A DNA stretch of 64,000 nucleotides, from positions 4,087,501 through 4,151,500 of the forward strand of contig KB899087.1 in assembly GCA_000378025.1 (NCBI GenBank), given 5' to 3'. Source of the stretch: Xanthobacteraceae bacterium 501b. Its GTDB lineage: Bacteria > Pseudomonadota > Alphaproteobacteria > Rhizobiales > Xanthobacteraceae. How positions within the stretch are numbered: the stretch's first letter is position 1; every line of letters starts with the position of its first letter. Shown piece by piece: positions 8,687 through 18,223 of the stretch. Position numbers and translations under genes: made by a program. The notes beneath the pieces are model-generated. The model saw only the letters and a list, made by a program, of their open reading frames with translations. It ran no database searches and was not told where the DNA came from.

Positions 8687-9696
8687 GCCAGATGCTCGTC
8701 CTCACCGAGGCAGACCTTCGCCCGCTTCTCCGGCTCGACGCCCACGCCGTCGACTGCGTCGAGGCGGCCTTCGCCGCGCTGGCGACCAAGCCCGTTGCCA
8801 TGCCGCCGATCCTGCGGCTCGACATTCCCGAGCATCGCGGCGAGGTGGATGTGAAGACCGCCTATGTCCCCGGCCTCGACGGTTTCGCCATCAAGGTCAG
8901 CCCGGGCTTTTTCGACAATCCCCTGCTCGGCCTGCCGAGCCTGAACGGGCTGATGATCCTGTTCAGCACGCGGACCGGGCTGGTCGAGGCGCTGCTGCTC
9001 GACAATGGCTATCTCACCGATGTGCGCACCGCCGCCGCTGGCGCCGTCGCCGCCCGGCATCTCTCCCGCCCGGAATCCGGGGTGGTGGCGATCCTCGGCG
9101 CCGGCATGCAGGCAAGGCTGCAGCTGGAAGCGCTCACGCTCGTTCGCCCCATTCGCGAAGCCCGGATCTGGGCCCGTGATGCGGCCAAGGCGGACGCCAC
9201 CGCCCGCGATCTCACCGCAAGCCTCGGCTTTCCCGTCATCGCCAGCGCCGATCCGCGCGCGACCGTGGGCGGCGCCGACATCGTCGTCACCACCACCCCG
9301 GCTGAGCGGCCGATCCTGAGCGCGGACTGGCTGGAGCCGGGCCAGCACGTCACCGCCATGGGCGCGGACAGCGAGCACAAGAACGAGATCGACCCCGCTG
9401 CCTTCGCCCGCGTCACCTACATCGCCGACCGGCTGAGCCAGACACGGCGGCTGGGCGAACTGCATCACGCCATTTCAGCCGGGCTCATCGCCGCCGCCGC
9501 GCCTTTCGCCGAGCTTGGCGAGGTGATCGCCGGCACCGCGCCGGGCCGCACCCGTCCGGACGAGATCACGCTGGCCGACCTCACCGGCACCGGCGTGCAG
9601 GACACCGCCATCGCCAATCTCGCTCTTGCCCGTGCGCGCGACGCCGGCGCGGGACGCCCCATCGACACCAAGGCCGCAGCCGGAGACATCGCGTGA
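8683..9696 (+). CDS. eutC: Ornithine cyclodeaminase-family protein EutC
   Basis: 337 residues covering the full ornithine cyclodeaminase/mu-crystallin fold. It has KVSPGFFDNP in the substrate region, DVRTAAAGAVAARHL and a Rossmann NAD(P)-binding motif VAILGAGMQARLQLEAL near residue 130. In ectoine loci this protein (EutC) is proposed to act with EutB to convert the hydroxyectoine branch to DABA or its acetyl form. It overlaps eutB by 4 bases and doeA (GTG start at 9693) by 4 bases, so the four catabolic genes are tightly coupled. Confidence 0.9.
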   Translation: MSQMLVLTEADLRPLLRLDAHAVDCVEAAFAALATKPVAMPPILRLDIPEHRGEVDVKTAYVPGLDGFAIKVSPGFFDNPLLGLPSLNGLMILFSTRTGLVEALLLDNGYLTDVRTAAAGAVAARHLSRPESGVVAILGAGMQARLQLEALTLVRPIREARIWARDAAKADATARDLTASLGFPVIASADPRATVGGADIVVTTTPAERPILSADWLEPGQHVTAMGADSEHKNEIDPAAFARVTYIADRLSQTRRLGELHHAISAGLIAAAAPFAELGEVIAGTAPGRTRPDEITLADLTGTGVQDTAIANLALARARDAGAGRPIDTKAAAGDIA

Positions 9697-10871
9697 CCGT
9701 CACCCTCAACTTCTCCCGCGAGGAATATGCCGAGCGCCTCGCCAAGACCCGCGCGGCGATGGACAAGGCCGGCATCGACCTGCTGGTCGTCACCGACCCC
9801 TCCAACATGCACTGGCTCACCGGCTATGATGGCTGGTCGTTCTATGTCCACCAATGCGTGCTGGTGGCCCCGAGCGGCGAACCGGTGTGGTACGGCCGCA
9901 AGCAGGACGCCAACGGCGCGAAGCGTACCGCCTATCTCGGCCACGACAACATCATCGGCTACCCCGACCACTACGTGCAGTCGACCGAGCGTCACCCGAT
10001 GGACCTGCTGGCGCAGATCATCGCGGATCGCGGCTGGGACAAGGGCTCCATCGCGGTGGAGATGGACAATTATTACTTCACCGCCGCCGCCTTCGCCTCG
10101 CTGCAGAAGCATCTGCCAAACGCGCGCTTCACCGATTCCGGCGGGCTGGTGAACTGGCAGCGCGCGGTCAAGAGCCCGACCGAGCTGGACTATATGCGCA
10201 AGGCCGGCCGCATCGTCGAATTGATGCACAAGCGCATCGTCGAGGTGGTCGAGCCCGGCATGCGCAAATGCGATCTCGTCGCCGAGATCTACGATGCCGG
10301 CATTCGCGGCACCGCCGAGTTCGGCGGCGACTACCCCGCCATCGTGCCGCTGCTGCCGTCGGGAGCGGACGCCTCCGCCCCGCACCTCACCTGGGACGAC
10401 AAGCCGATGCGTGCGGGGGAGGGCACCTTCTTCGAGATCGCCGGCGCCTATAAGCGCTATCACTGCCCGCTCTCGCGCACCGTCTTCCTCGGCACGCCGA
10501 CCCAGGCCTTTCTCGACGCCGAGAAGGCGACGCTGGAAGGCATGGAGGCGGGCCTTGCCGCCGCCAAGCCCGGCAACACGTGCGAGGACATCGCCAACGC
10601 CTTCTTCGCGGTGCTGAAGAAGTACGGGATCATCAAGGACAACCGCACCGGCTACCCGATCGGGCTGAGCTACCCGCCGGACTGGGGCGAGCGCACCATG
10701 AGCCTGCGCCCCGGCGACCGCACCGAGCTGAAGCCCGGCATGACCTTCCACTTCATGACCGGCCTGTGGCTGGAGGATATGGGGCTGGAAATCACCGAGA
10801 GCATCGCCATCACGCAGACCGGCCATGAATGCCTGTCCAACGTACCGCGCCAGCTCTTTGTGAAGGGGTGA
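9693..10871 (+). CDS. doeA: Ectoine hydrolase DoeA (EutD)
   Basis: 392 residues, M24 creatinase/aminopeptidase-P family: N-terminal creatinase domain (LVVTDPSNMHWLTGYDGWSF) and a pita-bread C-terminal domain (TELDYMRKAGRIVELMHKRI, LELTE-type end MGLEITESIAI). DoeA opens the pyrimidine ring of ectoine to N-acetyl-DABA and handles hydroxyectoine similarly. Start is GTG at 9693, coupled to the eutC stop. The length is typical of DoeA. It is followed after four bases by doeB, its partner enzyme. Confidence 0.93.
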   Translation: MTVTLNFSREEYAERLAKTRAAMDKAGIDLLVVTDPSNMHWLTGYDGWSFYVHQCVLVAPSGEPVWYGRKQDANGAKRTAYLGHDNIIGYPDHYVQSTERHPMDLLAQIIADRGWDKGSIAVEMDNYYFTAAAFASLQKHLPNARFTDSGGLVNWQRAVKSPTELDYMRKAGRIVELMHKRIVEVVEPGMRKCDLVAEIYDAGIRGTAEFGGDYPAIVPLLPSGADASAPHLTWDDKPMRAGEGTFFEIAGAYKRYHCPLSRTVFLGTPTQAFLDAEKATLEGMEAGLAAAKPGNTCEDIANAFFAVLKKYGIIKDNRTGYPIGLSYPPDWGERTMSLRPGDRTELKPGMTFHFMTGLWLEDMGLEITESIAITQTGHECLSNVPRQLFVKG

Positions 10872-10875
10872 GGCG

Positions 10876-11886
10876 ATGCTGACCGCTTCCCCGCGCCCCT
10901 CGCCGATCATACCGACGGTCGATTTCGCCGCAAAAGGCGTGCAGCACGGCCATCTGCGCCTGCCCTATAGCCGCGACGACAGCGCCTGGGGCTCGGTGAT
11001 GATCCCGATCTGCGTCATCGCCCATGGCGAGGGGCCGACCGCCCTGCTCACCGGCGCCAATCACGGCGACGAATATGAGGGCCCGGCCGCTCTGTTCGAG
11101 CTGGCGCGGACCTTGAGGCCGGAAGAGGTGCAGGGCCGTGTCATCCTCGTGCCGGCGCTGAACTACCCCGCCTTCTGCGCCGGCACCCGCACCTCGCCGA
11201 TTGATCGCGGCAATCTCAACCGCAGTTTTCCCGGCCGCCCGGACGGCACGGTGACGGAGAAGATCGCCGATTTCGTCACCCGGCACCTCGTGCCGCTGGC
11301 CGATGTGGTGCTCGACTTCCACTCCGGCGGGCGGACGCTCGATTTCCTGCCCTATGCCGCCGCGCATGAGCTGCCTGATAAGGCGCAGGAGGCGCGCTGC
11401 TTTGCGGCGGTGGCCGCCTTCGCCGCTCCCTATTCGATGCGGATGCTGGAGATCGACGCCGTCGGCATGCTCGACACCACCGTCGAGGAGATGGGCAAGG
11501 TGTTCGTCACCACCGAGCTTGGCGGCGCCGGCACGGCGAGCGCGACCAGCATCAATATCGCCCGGCGCGGCACGCTGAACCTTTTGCGCCATGCCGGCAT
11601 CCTCGCCGGTGAACCGGAGGCCGCGCCAACCCGTTGGCTCGATATGCCCTCCGCCGACTGCTTCGCCTTCGCCGGGGATGACGGGCTGGTCGCCTTCGCC
11701 ATCGATCTCGGCGCTCCGGTGCGCAAGGGCGATCTCATCGCCCGCGTCTACCCCATCGGCCGCACCGGGCAGGCGCCGGCCGAATACCGCGCGGCGATGG
11801 ATGGCGTGCTCGCCGCCCGCCACGTGCCGGGCCTGATCAAGGCCGGCGACTGCCTTTCCGTCCTCGCCGTGGTGACGGAGGCCTGA
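10876..11886 (+). CDS. doeB: N-acetyl-diaminobutyrate deacetylase DoeB (EutE)
   Basis: 336 residues of the succinylglutamate desuccinylase/aspartoacylase zinc family. Zinc site residues are seen in GANHGDEYEGPA (His and Glu) and DFHSGG (second His). The C-terminus is a beta-barrel with IARVYPIGRTG. DoeB removes the acetyl group from N-alpha-acetyl-DABA, giving DABA and acetate in the cytoplasm. A purine-rich GGGGTGAGG precedes the ATG. It follows doeA directly, the usual pairing. Confidence 0.92.
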   Translation: MLTASPRPSPIIPTVDFAAKGVQHGHLRLPYSRDDSAWGSVMIPICVIAHGEGPTALLTGANHGDEYEGPAALFELARTLRPEEVQGRVILVPALNYPAFCAGTRTSPIDRGNLNRSFPGRPDGTVTEKIADFVTRHLVPLADVVLDFHSGGRTLDFLPYAAAHELPDKAQEARCFAAVAAFAAPYSMRMLEIDAVGMLDTTVEEMGKVFVTTELGGAGTASATSINIARRGTLNLLRHAGILAGEPEAAPTRWLDMPSADCFAFAGDDGLVAFAIDLGAPVRKGDLIARVYPIGRTGQAPAEYRAAMDGVLAARHVPGLIKAGDCLSVLAVVTEA

Positions 11887-11973
11887 TCGATCCGGCCCTA
11901 AGTGGCCCAACAGGACGCCGGAACACGGCGCCGCCCCGAGAATTCGGACCCATACCGACCAGAGGAGAAAAAC

Positions 11974-12825
11974 ATGTCGTTCATCAAGCTTGCCGGGCTT
12001 TCCGCCCTTGCCCTCGCCGGCGGTCTGTCGGTCGCGGGCGCCACCACCCTGAAGGATGTGAAGGACCAGGGCTATATCCGCGCCGCCACCGCCAATGAGG
12101 TGCCCTATTCCTACATGAAGGATGACGGCACCTCGGCCGGCATCGGCCCGGATGTCGCCAACGCCGTGCTCAAGAAGATGGGCATCACCGATGTCACCTG
12201 GTCGGTGACGCCGTTCGGCACGCTCATCCCCGGCCTGAAGGCCAAGCGCTACGATTTCGTCGCCGCCGAGCAGAACATCTCGCCGGAGCGCTGCAAGCAG
12301 GTCGCCTTCACCGAGCCGAACTCCTCCTATGGCGAGGGGCTGCTGGTGAAGGCGGGCAACCCGAAGAAGCTCACCACCTATGCCGACATCGCCAAGGACC
12401 CGTCTCTGACGGTCGCGGTGGTCTCCGGCGCCAATAATATCGACTTCCTGCGCGCCGTCGGGGTGAAGGACGAGCAGGTGATCTTCATCACCGCCAATGC
12501 CGACGCGCTCGCCACCGTGCGCAACCGCGCCGACGCCTATGCCGCGACCGAACTCACCGTGGCCGCGCTGGCCAAGGGGCAGGAGGGTGTCGAGCAGGTG
12601 GCGCCCTTCACCGATCCTGTCGTCGACGGCAAGCCGGTGCGCAACTTTGGCGGCTTCGCCTTCCGCCCCGAGGACAAGGAGCTCTATGGCGCGTTCAACG
12701 CCGCCCTCGTCGAGTTCCGCACCACCGACGAGTACAAGAAGATCCTCGCCAATTACGGCCTCTCCGACGCGAGCATCAAGGCGGCGGCGGACCGCAAGGT
12801 GGCCGATCTCTGCGCCGGCAAATAA
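11974..12825 (+). CDS. ehuB: Ectoine/hydroxyectoine ABC transporter substrate-binding protein EhuB
   Basis: 283 residues with a Sec signal peptide (LSALALAGGLSVAGA before TTLKD) and the SBP family 3 fold (YIRAATANEVPYSYM, VTPFGTLIPGLKAKRYDFVA). EhuB binds ectoine and hydroxyectoine with micromolar affinity in Sinorhizobium, as known for the family. The start is fixed by the strong GAGGAG 9 bases before ATG 11974 and by the signal peptide; a longer frame from 11902 lacks both. First gene of ehuBCDA, 87 bases after doeB and probably co-transcribed. Confidence 0.93.
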   Translation: MSFIKLAGLSALALAGGLSVAGATTLKDVKDQGYIRAATANEVPYSYMKDDGTSAGIGPDVANAVLKKMGITDVTWSVTPFGTLIPGLKAKRYDFVAAEQNISPERCKQVAFTEPNSSYGEGLLVKAGNPKKLTTYADIAKDPSLTVAVVSGANNIDFLRAVGVKDEQVIFITANADALATVRNRADAYAATELTVAALAKGQEGVEQVAPFTDPVVDGKPVRNFGGFAFRPEDKELYGAFNAALVEFRTTDEYKKILANYGLSDASIKAAADRKVADLCAGK

Positions 12826-12919
12826 AGTCGCGCGTTAGCTGGGGTGCACCCCTCCGCCGGCGGCAGTGTCCCCGGCGGAGGGCGCGCTCTTTTATCGGCG
12901 CTCACACCGGGAGCTGACC

Positions 12920-13585
12920 ATGCCGTGGGTTTCCTATCTGCCGGCGCTGGCGCAGGGCGCGCTCGTCACCGCGTGGATCACGCTGGCGGCGATCGCGATC
13001 GGCGCGGTACTCGCTTTTGTCGCCGGCATCGCCCGGGTCGAGGGCGGGCGCGCCGTCTCCACGCTGGCGTTGTGCTATACTGAGCTGTTTCGCGGCACCT
13101 CGCTGCTGGTGCAGCTGTTCTGGTTCTATTACGCGCTGCCGCTGGTCGGCATCAGCTTCGAGCCGGTGGCAACCGGCATCCTCGTGCTCGCCTTGCATGT
13201 CGGCGCCTATGGTTCGGAGATCGTGCGCGGGGCGCTGACCTCGGTTTCGGTTCAGCAGCTTGAGGCGGCGCGGGCGCTGAATTTCGGCCGGATGCACACG
13301 CTGATCCACGTCACCCTGCCGCAGGCGATCATCGAGATGCTGCCGGCCTTCGGCAATCTCGCCATCGAGACGCTGAAACTGTCCTCGCTGGTGTCGCTGA
13401 TCTCGATCGCCGACCTCACCTTCCGCGCCCAGTCGATCCGCAACCTCACCCTCGACAGCGCCGGCGTCTACAGCCTGACGTTAGTCGGCTATTTCGCCAT
13501 GTCGCTGGTGCTGATGCTGGTGATGCGGCTGATCGAGCGCTGGGCCCGGCGCGGCGCGGCCTTCCCGCGCGCGGCGCATTCGTGA
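12920..13585 (+). CDS. ehuC: Ectoine/hydroxyectoine ABC permease EhuC
   Basis: 221 residues, polar amino-acid-type permease with about five membrane helices and the family signature TELFRGTSLLVQLFWFYYAL near residue 55. The cytoplasmic EAA loop is QLEAARALNFGRMHTLIHVT with LPQA. Start ATG 12920 is preceded by GGGAG; a longer reading from 12866 adds residues unlike the family. Partner of EhuD in the inner-membrane heterodimer. Confidence 0.91.
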   Translation: MPWVSYLPALAQGALVTAWITLAAIAIGAVLAFVAGIARVEGGRAVSTLALCYTELFRGTSLLVQLFWFYYALPLVGISFEPVATGILVLALHVGAYGSEIVRGALTSVSVQQLEAARALNFGRMHTLIHVTLPQAIIEMLPAFGNLAIETLKLSSLVSLISIADLTFRAQSIRNLTLDSAGVYSLTLVGYFAMSLVLMLVMRLIERWARRGAAFPRAAHS

Positions 13586-13595
13586 GGGCCCCTTC

Positions 13596-14288
13596 ATGAT
13601 GTACGGCTTCACCTGGGACACAGCGACCCCGCTCACCTATGCGTGGTCGATCCTGCCGATCATCCTCATCGGCCTCACGGTCACGCTAAAGGCCGCAGCG
13701 GCCGGCTTCGCCATCGCCCTGGTGCTGGGGCTGGTCTTCGCCATGCTGCGCCGTAGCCGCTGGCGCAGCGTGTCGTGGACCACGGCCTGCGTGGTCGAGT
13801 TTCTGCGCGACACGCCTTTGCTGGTGCAGCTGTTCTTCCTCTACTACGTGCTGCCGGAATACGGCCTCACCTTGCCGGCCTTCCTCACCGGGGCGCTGGC
13901 GCTCGGCCTGCAATATTCCGCCTACACCTCCGAGGTGTATCGCGGCGGCATCGAGGCGGTGCCGCGCGGGCAGTGGGAGGCGGCGACCGCGCTCAACATG
14001 ACCCGGATGCAGACCTATCGCGACATCGTCGTGCCGCAGATCGTCCCGCGCATCCTGCCCGCCATGGGCAATTACATGGTCGCCATGATCAAGGAGACGC
14101 CGGTGCTCTCCGTCATCACCGTGCTCGACATGATGGCGCTGGCCAACATGATCGGCGAGCGCACCTTCGAATATCTGGTGCCGCTGACCATGGTCGGCCT
14201 CATCTTCCTCATCCTGACGCTGATCTGCTCTGCCGGCCTGCACCGGCTGCAGAAGGTGCTCCCCAAGGCAGGAATCCCGCTGCGATGA
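13596..14288 (+). CDS. ehuD: Ectoine/hydroxyectoine ABC permease EhuD
   Basis: 230 residues, HisM/GlnP-type permease. First helix [20 protein letters not shown], family signature [23 protein letters not shown] loop [20 protein letters not shown]. It begins 10 bases after ehuC (two adjacent ATGs at 13596 and 13599), and its stop overlaps the ehuA start (ATGA at 14285). Forms the translocation channel with EhuC. Confidence 0.91.
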   Translation: MMYGFTWDTATPLTYAWSILPIILIGLTVTLKAAAAGFAIALVLGLVFAMLRRSRWRSVSWTTACVVEFLRDTPLLVQLFFLYYVLPEYGLTLPAFLTGALALGLQYSAYTSEVYRGGIEAVPRGQWEAATALNMTRMQTYRDIVVPQIVPRILPAMGNYMVAMIKETPVLSVITVLDMMALANMIGERTFEYLVPLTMVGLIFLILTLICSAGLHRLQKVLPKAGIPLR

Positions 14289-15064
14289 CCGAGAAAGCTC
14301 CTGCGCCGCTGATCCAGTTCGCCGGCGTGACCAAGCGTTTCGGCGCCCTCACCGTGCTCGACGATTTCAATTTCGAGGTCGCGCCGGGCGAGAAGGTCAC
14401 GCTCATCGGCCCGTCCGGCTCGGGTAAGTCGACCGTGCTGCGCATCCTGATGACGCTGGAGCCGTTCCAGGAGGGCAGGCTGACACTGGCCGGCATGGAC
14501 TATCAGGAGCCGGGCGGCACCGGCCCGTTCAAGGCCTCGGAGCGGCATCTGCGCGAGATCCGCAGCCATGTCGGCATGGTGTTCCAGAGCTTCAACCTGT
14601 TCCCGCATATGAGCGTGATGCGCAATGTGGCGGAGGCGCCGGTGCGCGTGCTCGGCCTGTCGCGCGACGAGGCGCAGGCGCGGGCGGTCGATCTGCTCGC
14701 CATGGTCGGGCTGGCGGACAAGAAGGACCATTTCCCCTCGCAGCTCTCCGGCGGCCAGCAGCAGCGCGTCGCCATCGCCCGGGCGCTCGCCATGCGCCCG
14801 CGCGTGCTGCTGTTCGACGAGCCGACCTCGGCGCTCGATCCGCAATTGGTCGGCGAGGTGCTGGCTGTAATCGGCGACCTCGCCCATGAGCACGACCTGA
14901 CCATGCTGCTGGTGACGCATGAAATGCGCTTCGCCCGCGAGGTCTCGGATCGCGTCTGCTTCTTCGACAAGGGCCGCATCTGCGAGCAGGGCAGCCCGGA
15001 AGCCATTTTCACGGCGCCCAGCCACCCGCGCACCTGCGAGTTCCTGGCCTCGGTGCTGCGCTAA
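14285..15064 (+). CDS. ehuA: Ectoine/hydroxyectoine ABC ATPase EhuA
   Basis: 259 residues with all ABC motifs: Walker [10 protein letters not shown] (about residues 43-51), Q-loop [11 protein letters not shown], signature LSGGQQQR, Walker [13 protein letters not shown] and the switch His in LLVTHEM. Polar amino-acid-transporter type. Coupled to ehuD by a 4-base overlap and last of the transporter genes. A longer frame upstream overlaps ehuD and is not real. Confidence 0.93.
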   Translation: MTEKAPAPLIQFAGVTKRFGALTVLDDFNFEVAPGEKVTLIGPSGSGKSTVLRILMTLEPFQEGRLTLAGMDYQEPGGTGPFKASERHLREIRSHVGMVFQSFNLFPHMSVMRNVAEAPVRVLGLSRDEAQARAVDLLAMVGLADKKDHFPSQLSGGQQQRVAIARALAMRPRVLLFDEPTSALDPQLVGEVLAVIGDLAHEHDLTMLLVTHEMRFAREVSDRVCFFDKGRICEQGSPEAIFTAPSHPRTCEFLASVLR

Positions 15065-15071
15065 TCGGGCC

Positions 15072-15099
15072 GCTCCCGCCGATAATTCTTCGGCGGAGG
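15072..15099 (+). terminator. Weak hairpin after ehuA
   Basis: An inverted repeat of CTCC-CGCCGA and TCGGCGGAG around TAATTCT lies 8 bases after ehuA. There is no T tract, so it may only reduce read-through into doeC or protect the transcript's 3' end. Confidence 0.4.
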
Positions 15100-15198
15100 G
15101 GCGAAGTTCCGGCTTCCTATCGGTGGTTTCCCGTGTGTTCGGAAACCCTCTCGGAGCCCGCGCCCCTAGGCTGGCTGCGTTCAGATTGAGGAGCCGCC

Positions 15199-16716
15199 AT
15201 GATCGCGCCCGCCCGCACCGAACGTCCGGCCCGCCTTTCCGCCCGCAGCGCCGGCCACCCGGCCTTGGCGCGCCTGGCCGATCCGCGGCTGCTGCGCAGC
15301 CTGTCCTATATCGACGGCAAATGGACCGGCGCGCCAGATGGCCGGACCTTCACCGTCACCGATCCGGCCGATGGCGGCGCCGTGGCGGAGGTCGCCGCCC
15401 TCGGCGCGGCCGAGGCGATGCGGGCGATCGCGGCCGCCCATCGCGCCTTCCCGGCCTGGAAAGGGCGCCTGCCGCAGGAGCGCGCGGATATCCTGCGCCG
15501 CTGGCACGCCCAGATGCTGGACGCGGCCGAGGACCTCGCGCTTCTCATGACGATCGAGCAGGGCAAGCCGCTGGCGGAATCGCGCGGCGAGATCGCCTAT
15601 GCCGCCTCCTTCATCGCCTATTACGCTGAGGAAGCACTGCGGGTGAATGTGGAGGGCGTCACCAGCCACCTCCCCGGCGCGCAGATGACGCTCAGCCGGG
15701 AGCCGGTAGGCGTCGCCGCGCTGCTGACGCCGTGGAACTTCCCTTCCGCCATGCTCACCCGCAAGGCCGCTGCCGCGCTGGCGACCGGCTGCACCATCGT
15801 CGCGCACCCCTCCTCGCACACGCCGCTCTCGGCGCTGGCTCTCGCCGAACTCGCCGAGCGCGCCGGCATGCCCGCCGGCGCGTTCAACCTCGTCACCGGT
15901 GAACCCGCGCCGATCGCCGAGACCTTCTGCGCCGATCTGCGCGTGCGGGCGGTGAGCTTCACCGGCTCGACGGAGGTGGGGCGAACGGTCGCCCGCAACG
16001 CGGCCAGCAGCATGAAGCGCGTGGTGATGGAGCTGGGCGGCCATGCGCCGCTGATCGTGTTCGACGATGCCGATCTCGACCGCGCGGTCGAGATCGCCGT
16101 CGATGCCAAATTCGCCACCTCCGGCCAGGACTGCCTCGCCGCCAACCGGATCTATGTGCAGCGCGCCCTCTATCCCCGCTTCTGCGCCGCCTTTGCCGCG
16201 CGCGTCGCGGCGCTGCGCCTCGGTCCCGGGCTCGACCCGCAGACCGAGATCGGCCCGCTGATGCATGCAGGGGCGGTGGCCAAGGCGCAGGCGCAGATCG
16301 ACGATGCACTCCAGCGCGGCGCCCGCCGCCTCACGCCGGATCGCGCCGTGCCCGGCCCGCTCTTCCTCGCCCCCACCGTGCTGGCCGACGTGCCGGAAGC
16401 AGCGCTGATCATGCGCGAGGAGACCTTCGCCCCCGTCGCCGCCCTCGCGCCCTTCGACAGCGAGGACGAGGTGATCGCCCGCGCCAACGCCACCGAATAC
16501 GGCCTCGTCGCCTATGTCGTCACACGCGACGGCGCGCGGGCGGCACGGATAGCGCAGGCGCTGGACTACGGCATGGTCGCGATCAACCGGGTCAAGATCA
16601 CCGGCGCGCCCATCCCTTTCGGCGGCATGAAGCAGTCCGGCCTCGGCCGCGAAGGCTCCCGCCACGGCCTCGAAGCCTTCACCGACCTCAAATATGTCTG
16701 TCTCGACCTCGGCTGA
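15199..16716 (+). CDS. doeC: Aspartate-semialdehyde dehydrogenase-type ALDH DoeC (Ssd)
   Basis: 505 residues, NAD(P)-dependent aldehyde dehydrogenase family. LTPWNFPSAM binds the cofactor, FTGSTEVGR is the cofactor loop, the general base is Glu 278 in MELGGH and the nucleophile is Cys 312 in GQDCLAANR. It is closest in look to succinate-semialdehyde dehydrogenases. In ectoine loci it oxidises L-aspartate semialdehyde, made from DABA by DoeD, to aspartate. A gap of 134 bases separates it from ehuA, so it may have its own promoter. Confidence 0.9.
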   Translation: MIAPARTERPARLSARSAGHPALARLADPRLLRSLSYIDGKWTGAPDGRTFTVTDPADGGAVAEVAALGAAEAMRAIAAAHRAFPAWKGRLPQERADILRRWHAQMLDAAEDLALLMTIEQGKPLAESRGEIAYAASFIAYYAEEALRVNVEGVTSHLPGAQMTLSREPVGVAALLTPWNFPSAMLTRKAAAALATGCTIVAHPSSHTPLSALALAELAERAGMPAGAFNLVTGEPAPIAETFCADLRVRAVSFTGSTEVGRTVARNAASSMKRVVMELGGHAPLIVFDDADLDRAVEIAVDAKFATSGQDCLAANRIYVQRALYPRFCAAFAARVAALRLGPGLDPQTEIGPLMHAGAVAKAQAQIDDALQRGARRLTPDRAVPGPLFLAPTVLADVPEAALIMREETFAPVAALAPFDSEDEVIARANATEYGLVAYVVTRDGARAARIAQALDYGMVAINRVKITGAPIPFGGMKQSGLGREGSRHGLEAFTDLKYVCLDLG

Positions 16717-16739
16717 GGCGGGAGCTTAAGGAGACCACC

Positions 16740-18134
16740 ATGCTCGACCATCCCGCCCCGGCCAGCAACGCATTCGACAGCTGGGACCGCGACCACTTCT
16801 TCCATCCCTCCACCCATATGGGCCAGCACGCGCGTGGCGAGACGCCCAACCGCATCATCACCGGGGCGGAGGGGGTCTACATCGTCGACCGCGAGGGACG
16901 GCGCAGCCTCGATGCCTTTGGCGGGCTGTACTGCGTCAATGTCGGCTATGGCCGAAGCAAGATCACCGACGCCATAGCCGAGCAGGCGTCCAAGCTCGCC
17001 TATTACCACGCCTATGCCGGCCACGGCTCGGAGCCCTCGATCCGCCTCGCCCGCATGGTGATCGAGCGCGCGCCGGCCGGGATGAGCCGGGTGTTCTTCG
17101 GCCTGTCGGGCTCGGATGCCAACGAGACCAACATCAAGCTGGTCTGGTACATCAACAATGTGCTCGGCCGGCCGCAGAAGAAGAAGATCATCTCGCGCTG
17201 GCGCGGCTATCACGGCTCGGGCGTGATGACCGGCAGCCTCACTGGGCTCGCCGGCTTCCACAAGCTGTTCGATCTGCCGCGCGCCCCGATCCTGCACACC
17301 GAGGCGCCCTATTATTTCCGCCGGGAAGACCGCTCGATGAGCGAGGAGCAGTTCTCGCAGCATTGCGCCGACAGGCTGGAGGAGATGATCCTCACTGAGG
17401 GGGCGGACACCATCGCCGCCTTCATCGGCGAGCCGGTGCTCGGCACCGGCGGCATCGTGCCCCCGCCCGCCGGCTACTGGCCGAAGATCCAGGCGGTGCT
17501 GAAGAAATACGACATAATGCTGATCGCCGACGAGGTGGTGACCGGCTTCGGCCGGCTCGGCAGCATGTTCGGCTCGGATCACTACGGCATCGAGCCGGAT
17601 CTCATCACCATCGCCAAGGGCCTTACCTCCGCCTATGCGCCGCTCTCCGGCGTCATCGTGTCGGAGAAGGTCTGGCGGGTGCTGGAGCAGGGCTCGGACG
17701 AGTTCGGTCCGATCGGCCATGGCTGGACCTATTCCTCGCACCCGCTCTGCACCGCGGCCGGCGTCGCCAATCTCGAACTGGTGGACGAGCTCGACCTCGT
17801 GACCAATGCCCGCGAGACCGGCGCCTATTTCAATGCGGCGCTGAAGGACGCGCTCAGTGGCCATCGCCATGTCGGCGAGGTGCGCGGAGAAGGCCTGCTG
17901 GCGGCGGTGGAGCTGGTGCGCGACCGTGACGACCGCACCTTCTTCGAGGCCAGCGAGAAGGTCGGCCCGCGCGTCGCCGCCGCAATGCTGGAGCGTGGCG
18001 TCATCGCCCGGGCCATGCCGCAGGGCGATATTCTCGGCTTCGCCCCGCCGTTGTGCCTGACGCGCGAGGAGGCCGACATCGTGGTCGACGCCACGCGCGG
18101 CGCCGTCGAGGCGGTCTGCGCGACCCTCGGCTGA
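16740..18134 (+). CDS. doeD: Diaminobutyrate aminotransferase DoeD (class III)
   Basis: 464 residues of the class III PLP aminotransferase family: GLYCVNVGYGRSKI at the N-terminus, the PLP-ring Asp in LIADEVVTGFGRLG, the Schiff-base Lys 293 in TIAKGLTSAYAPLS. It is preceded by AAGGAG 7 bases before the ATG. In this context it converts DABA to aspartate semialdehyde, feeding DoeC 23 bases upstream. Other omega-transaminase substrates cannot be excluded from sequence alone. It ends the locus before a strong terminator. Confidence 0.9.
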   Translation: MLDHPAPASNAFDSWDRDHFFHPSTHMGQHARGETPNRIITGAEGVYIVDREGRRSLDAFGGLYCVNVGYGRSKITDAIAEQASKLAYYHAYAGHGSEPSIRLARMVIERAPAGMSRVFFGLSGSDANETNIKLVWYINNVLGRPQKKKIISRWRGYHGSGVMTGSLTGLAGFHKLFDLPRAPILHTEAPYYFRREDRSMSEEQFSQHCADRLEEMILTEGADTIAAFIGEPVLGTGGIVPPPAGYWPKIQAVLKKYDIMLIADEVVTGFGRLGSMFGSDHYGIEPDLITIAKGLTSAYAPLSGVIVSEKVWRVLEQGSDEFGPIGHGWTYSSHPLCTAAGVANLELVDELDLVTNARETGAYFNAALKDALSGHRHVGEVRGEGLLAAVELVRDRDDRTFFEASEKVGPRVAAAMLERGVIARAMPQGDILGFAPPLCLTREEADIVVDATRGAVEAVCATLG

Positions 18135-18142
18135 GCGCGCGC

Positions 18143-18198
18143 GCGGGAAGCCGCGCGCGCCATGCGGCGCGGCTTCCCGCCGGCTCGCAGCCCTTTTT
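18143..18198 (+). terminator. Strong terminator ending the ectoine locus
   Basis: A perfect 14-bp stem, GCGGGAAGCCGCGC (18143-18156) with its complement at 18167-18180, has a 10-base loop, and a T5 run follows at 18194-18198. It lies between doeD and the convergent LysR gene. Confidence 0.8.
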
Positions 18199-18223
18199 GA
18201 TGCCGCCGGCCGCGCGCCGGCCT

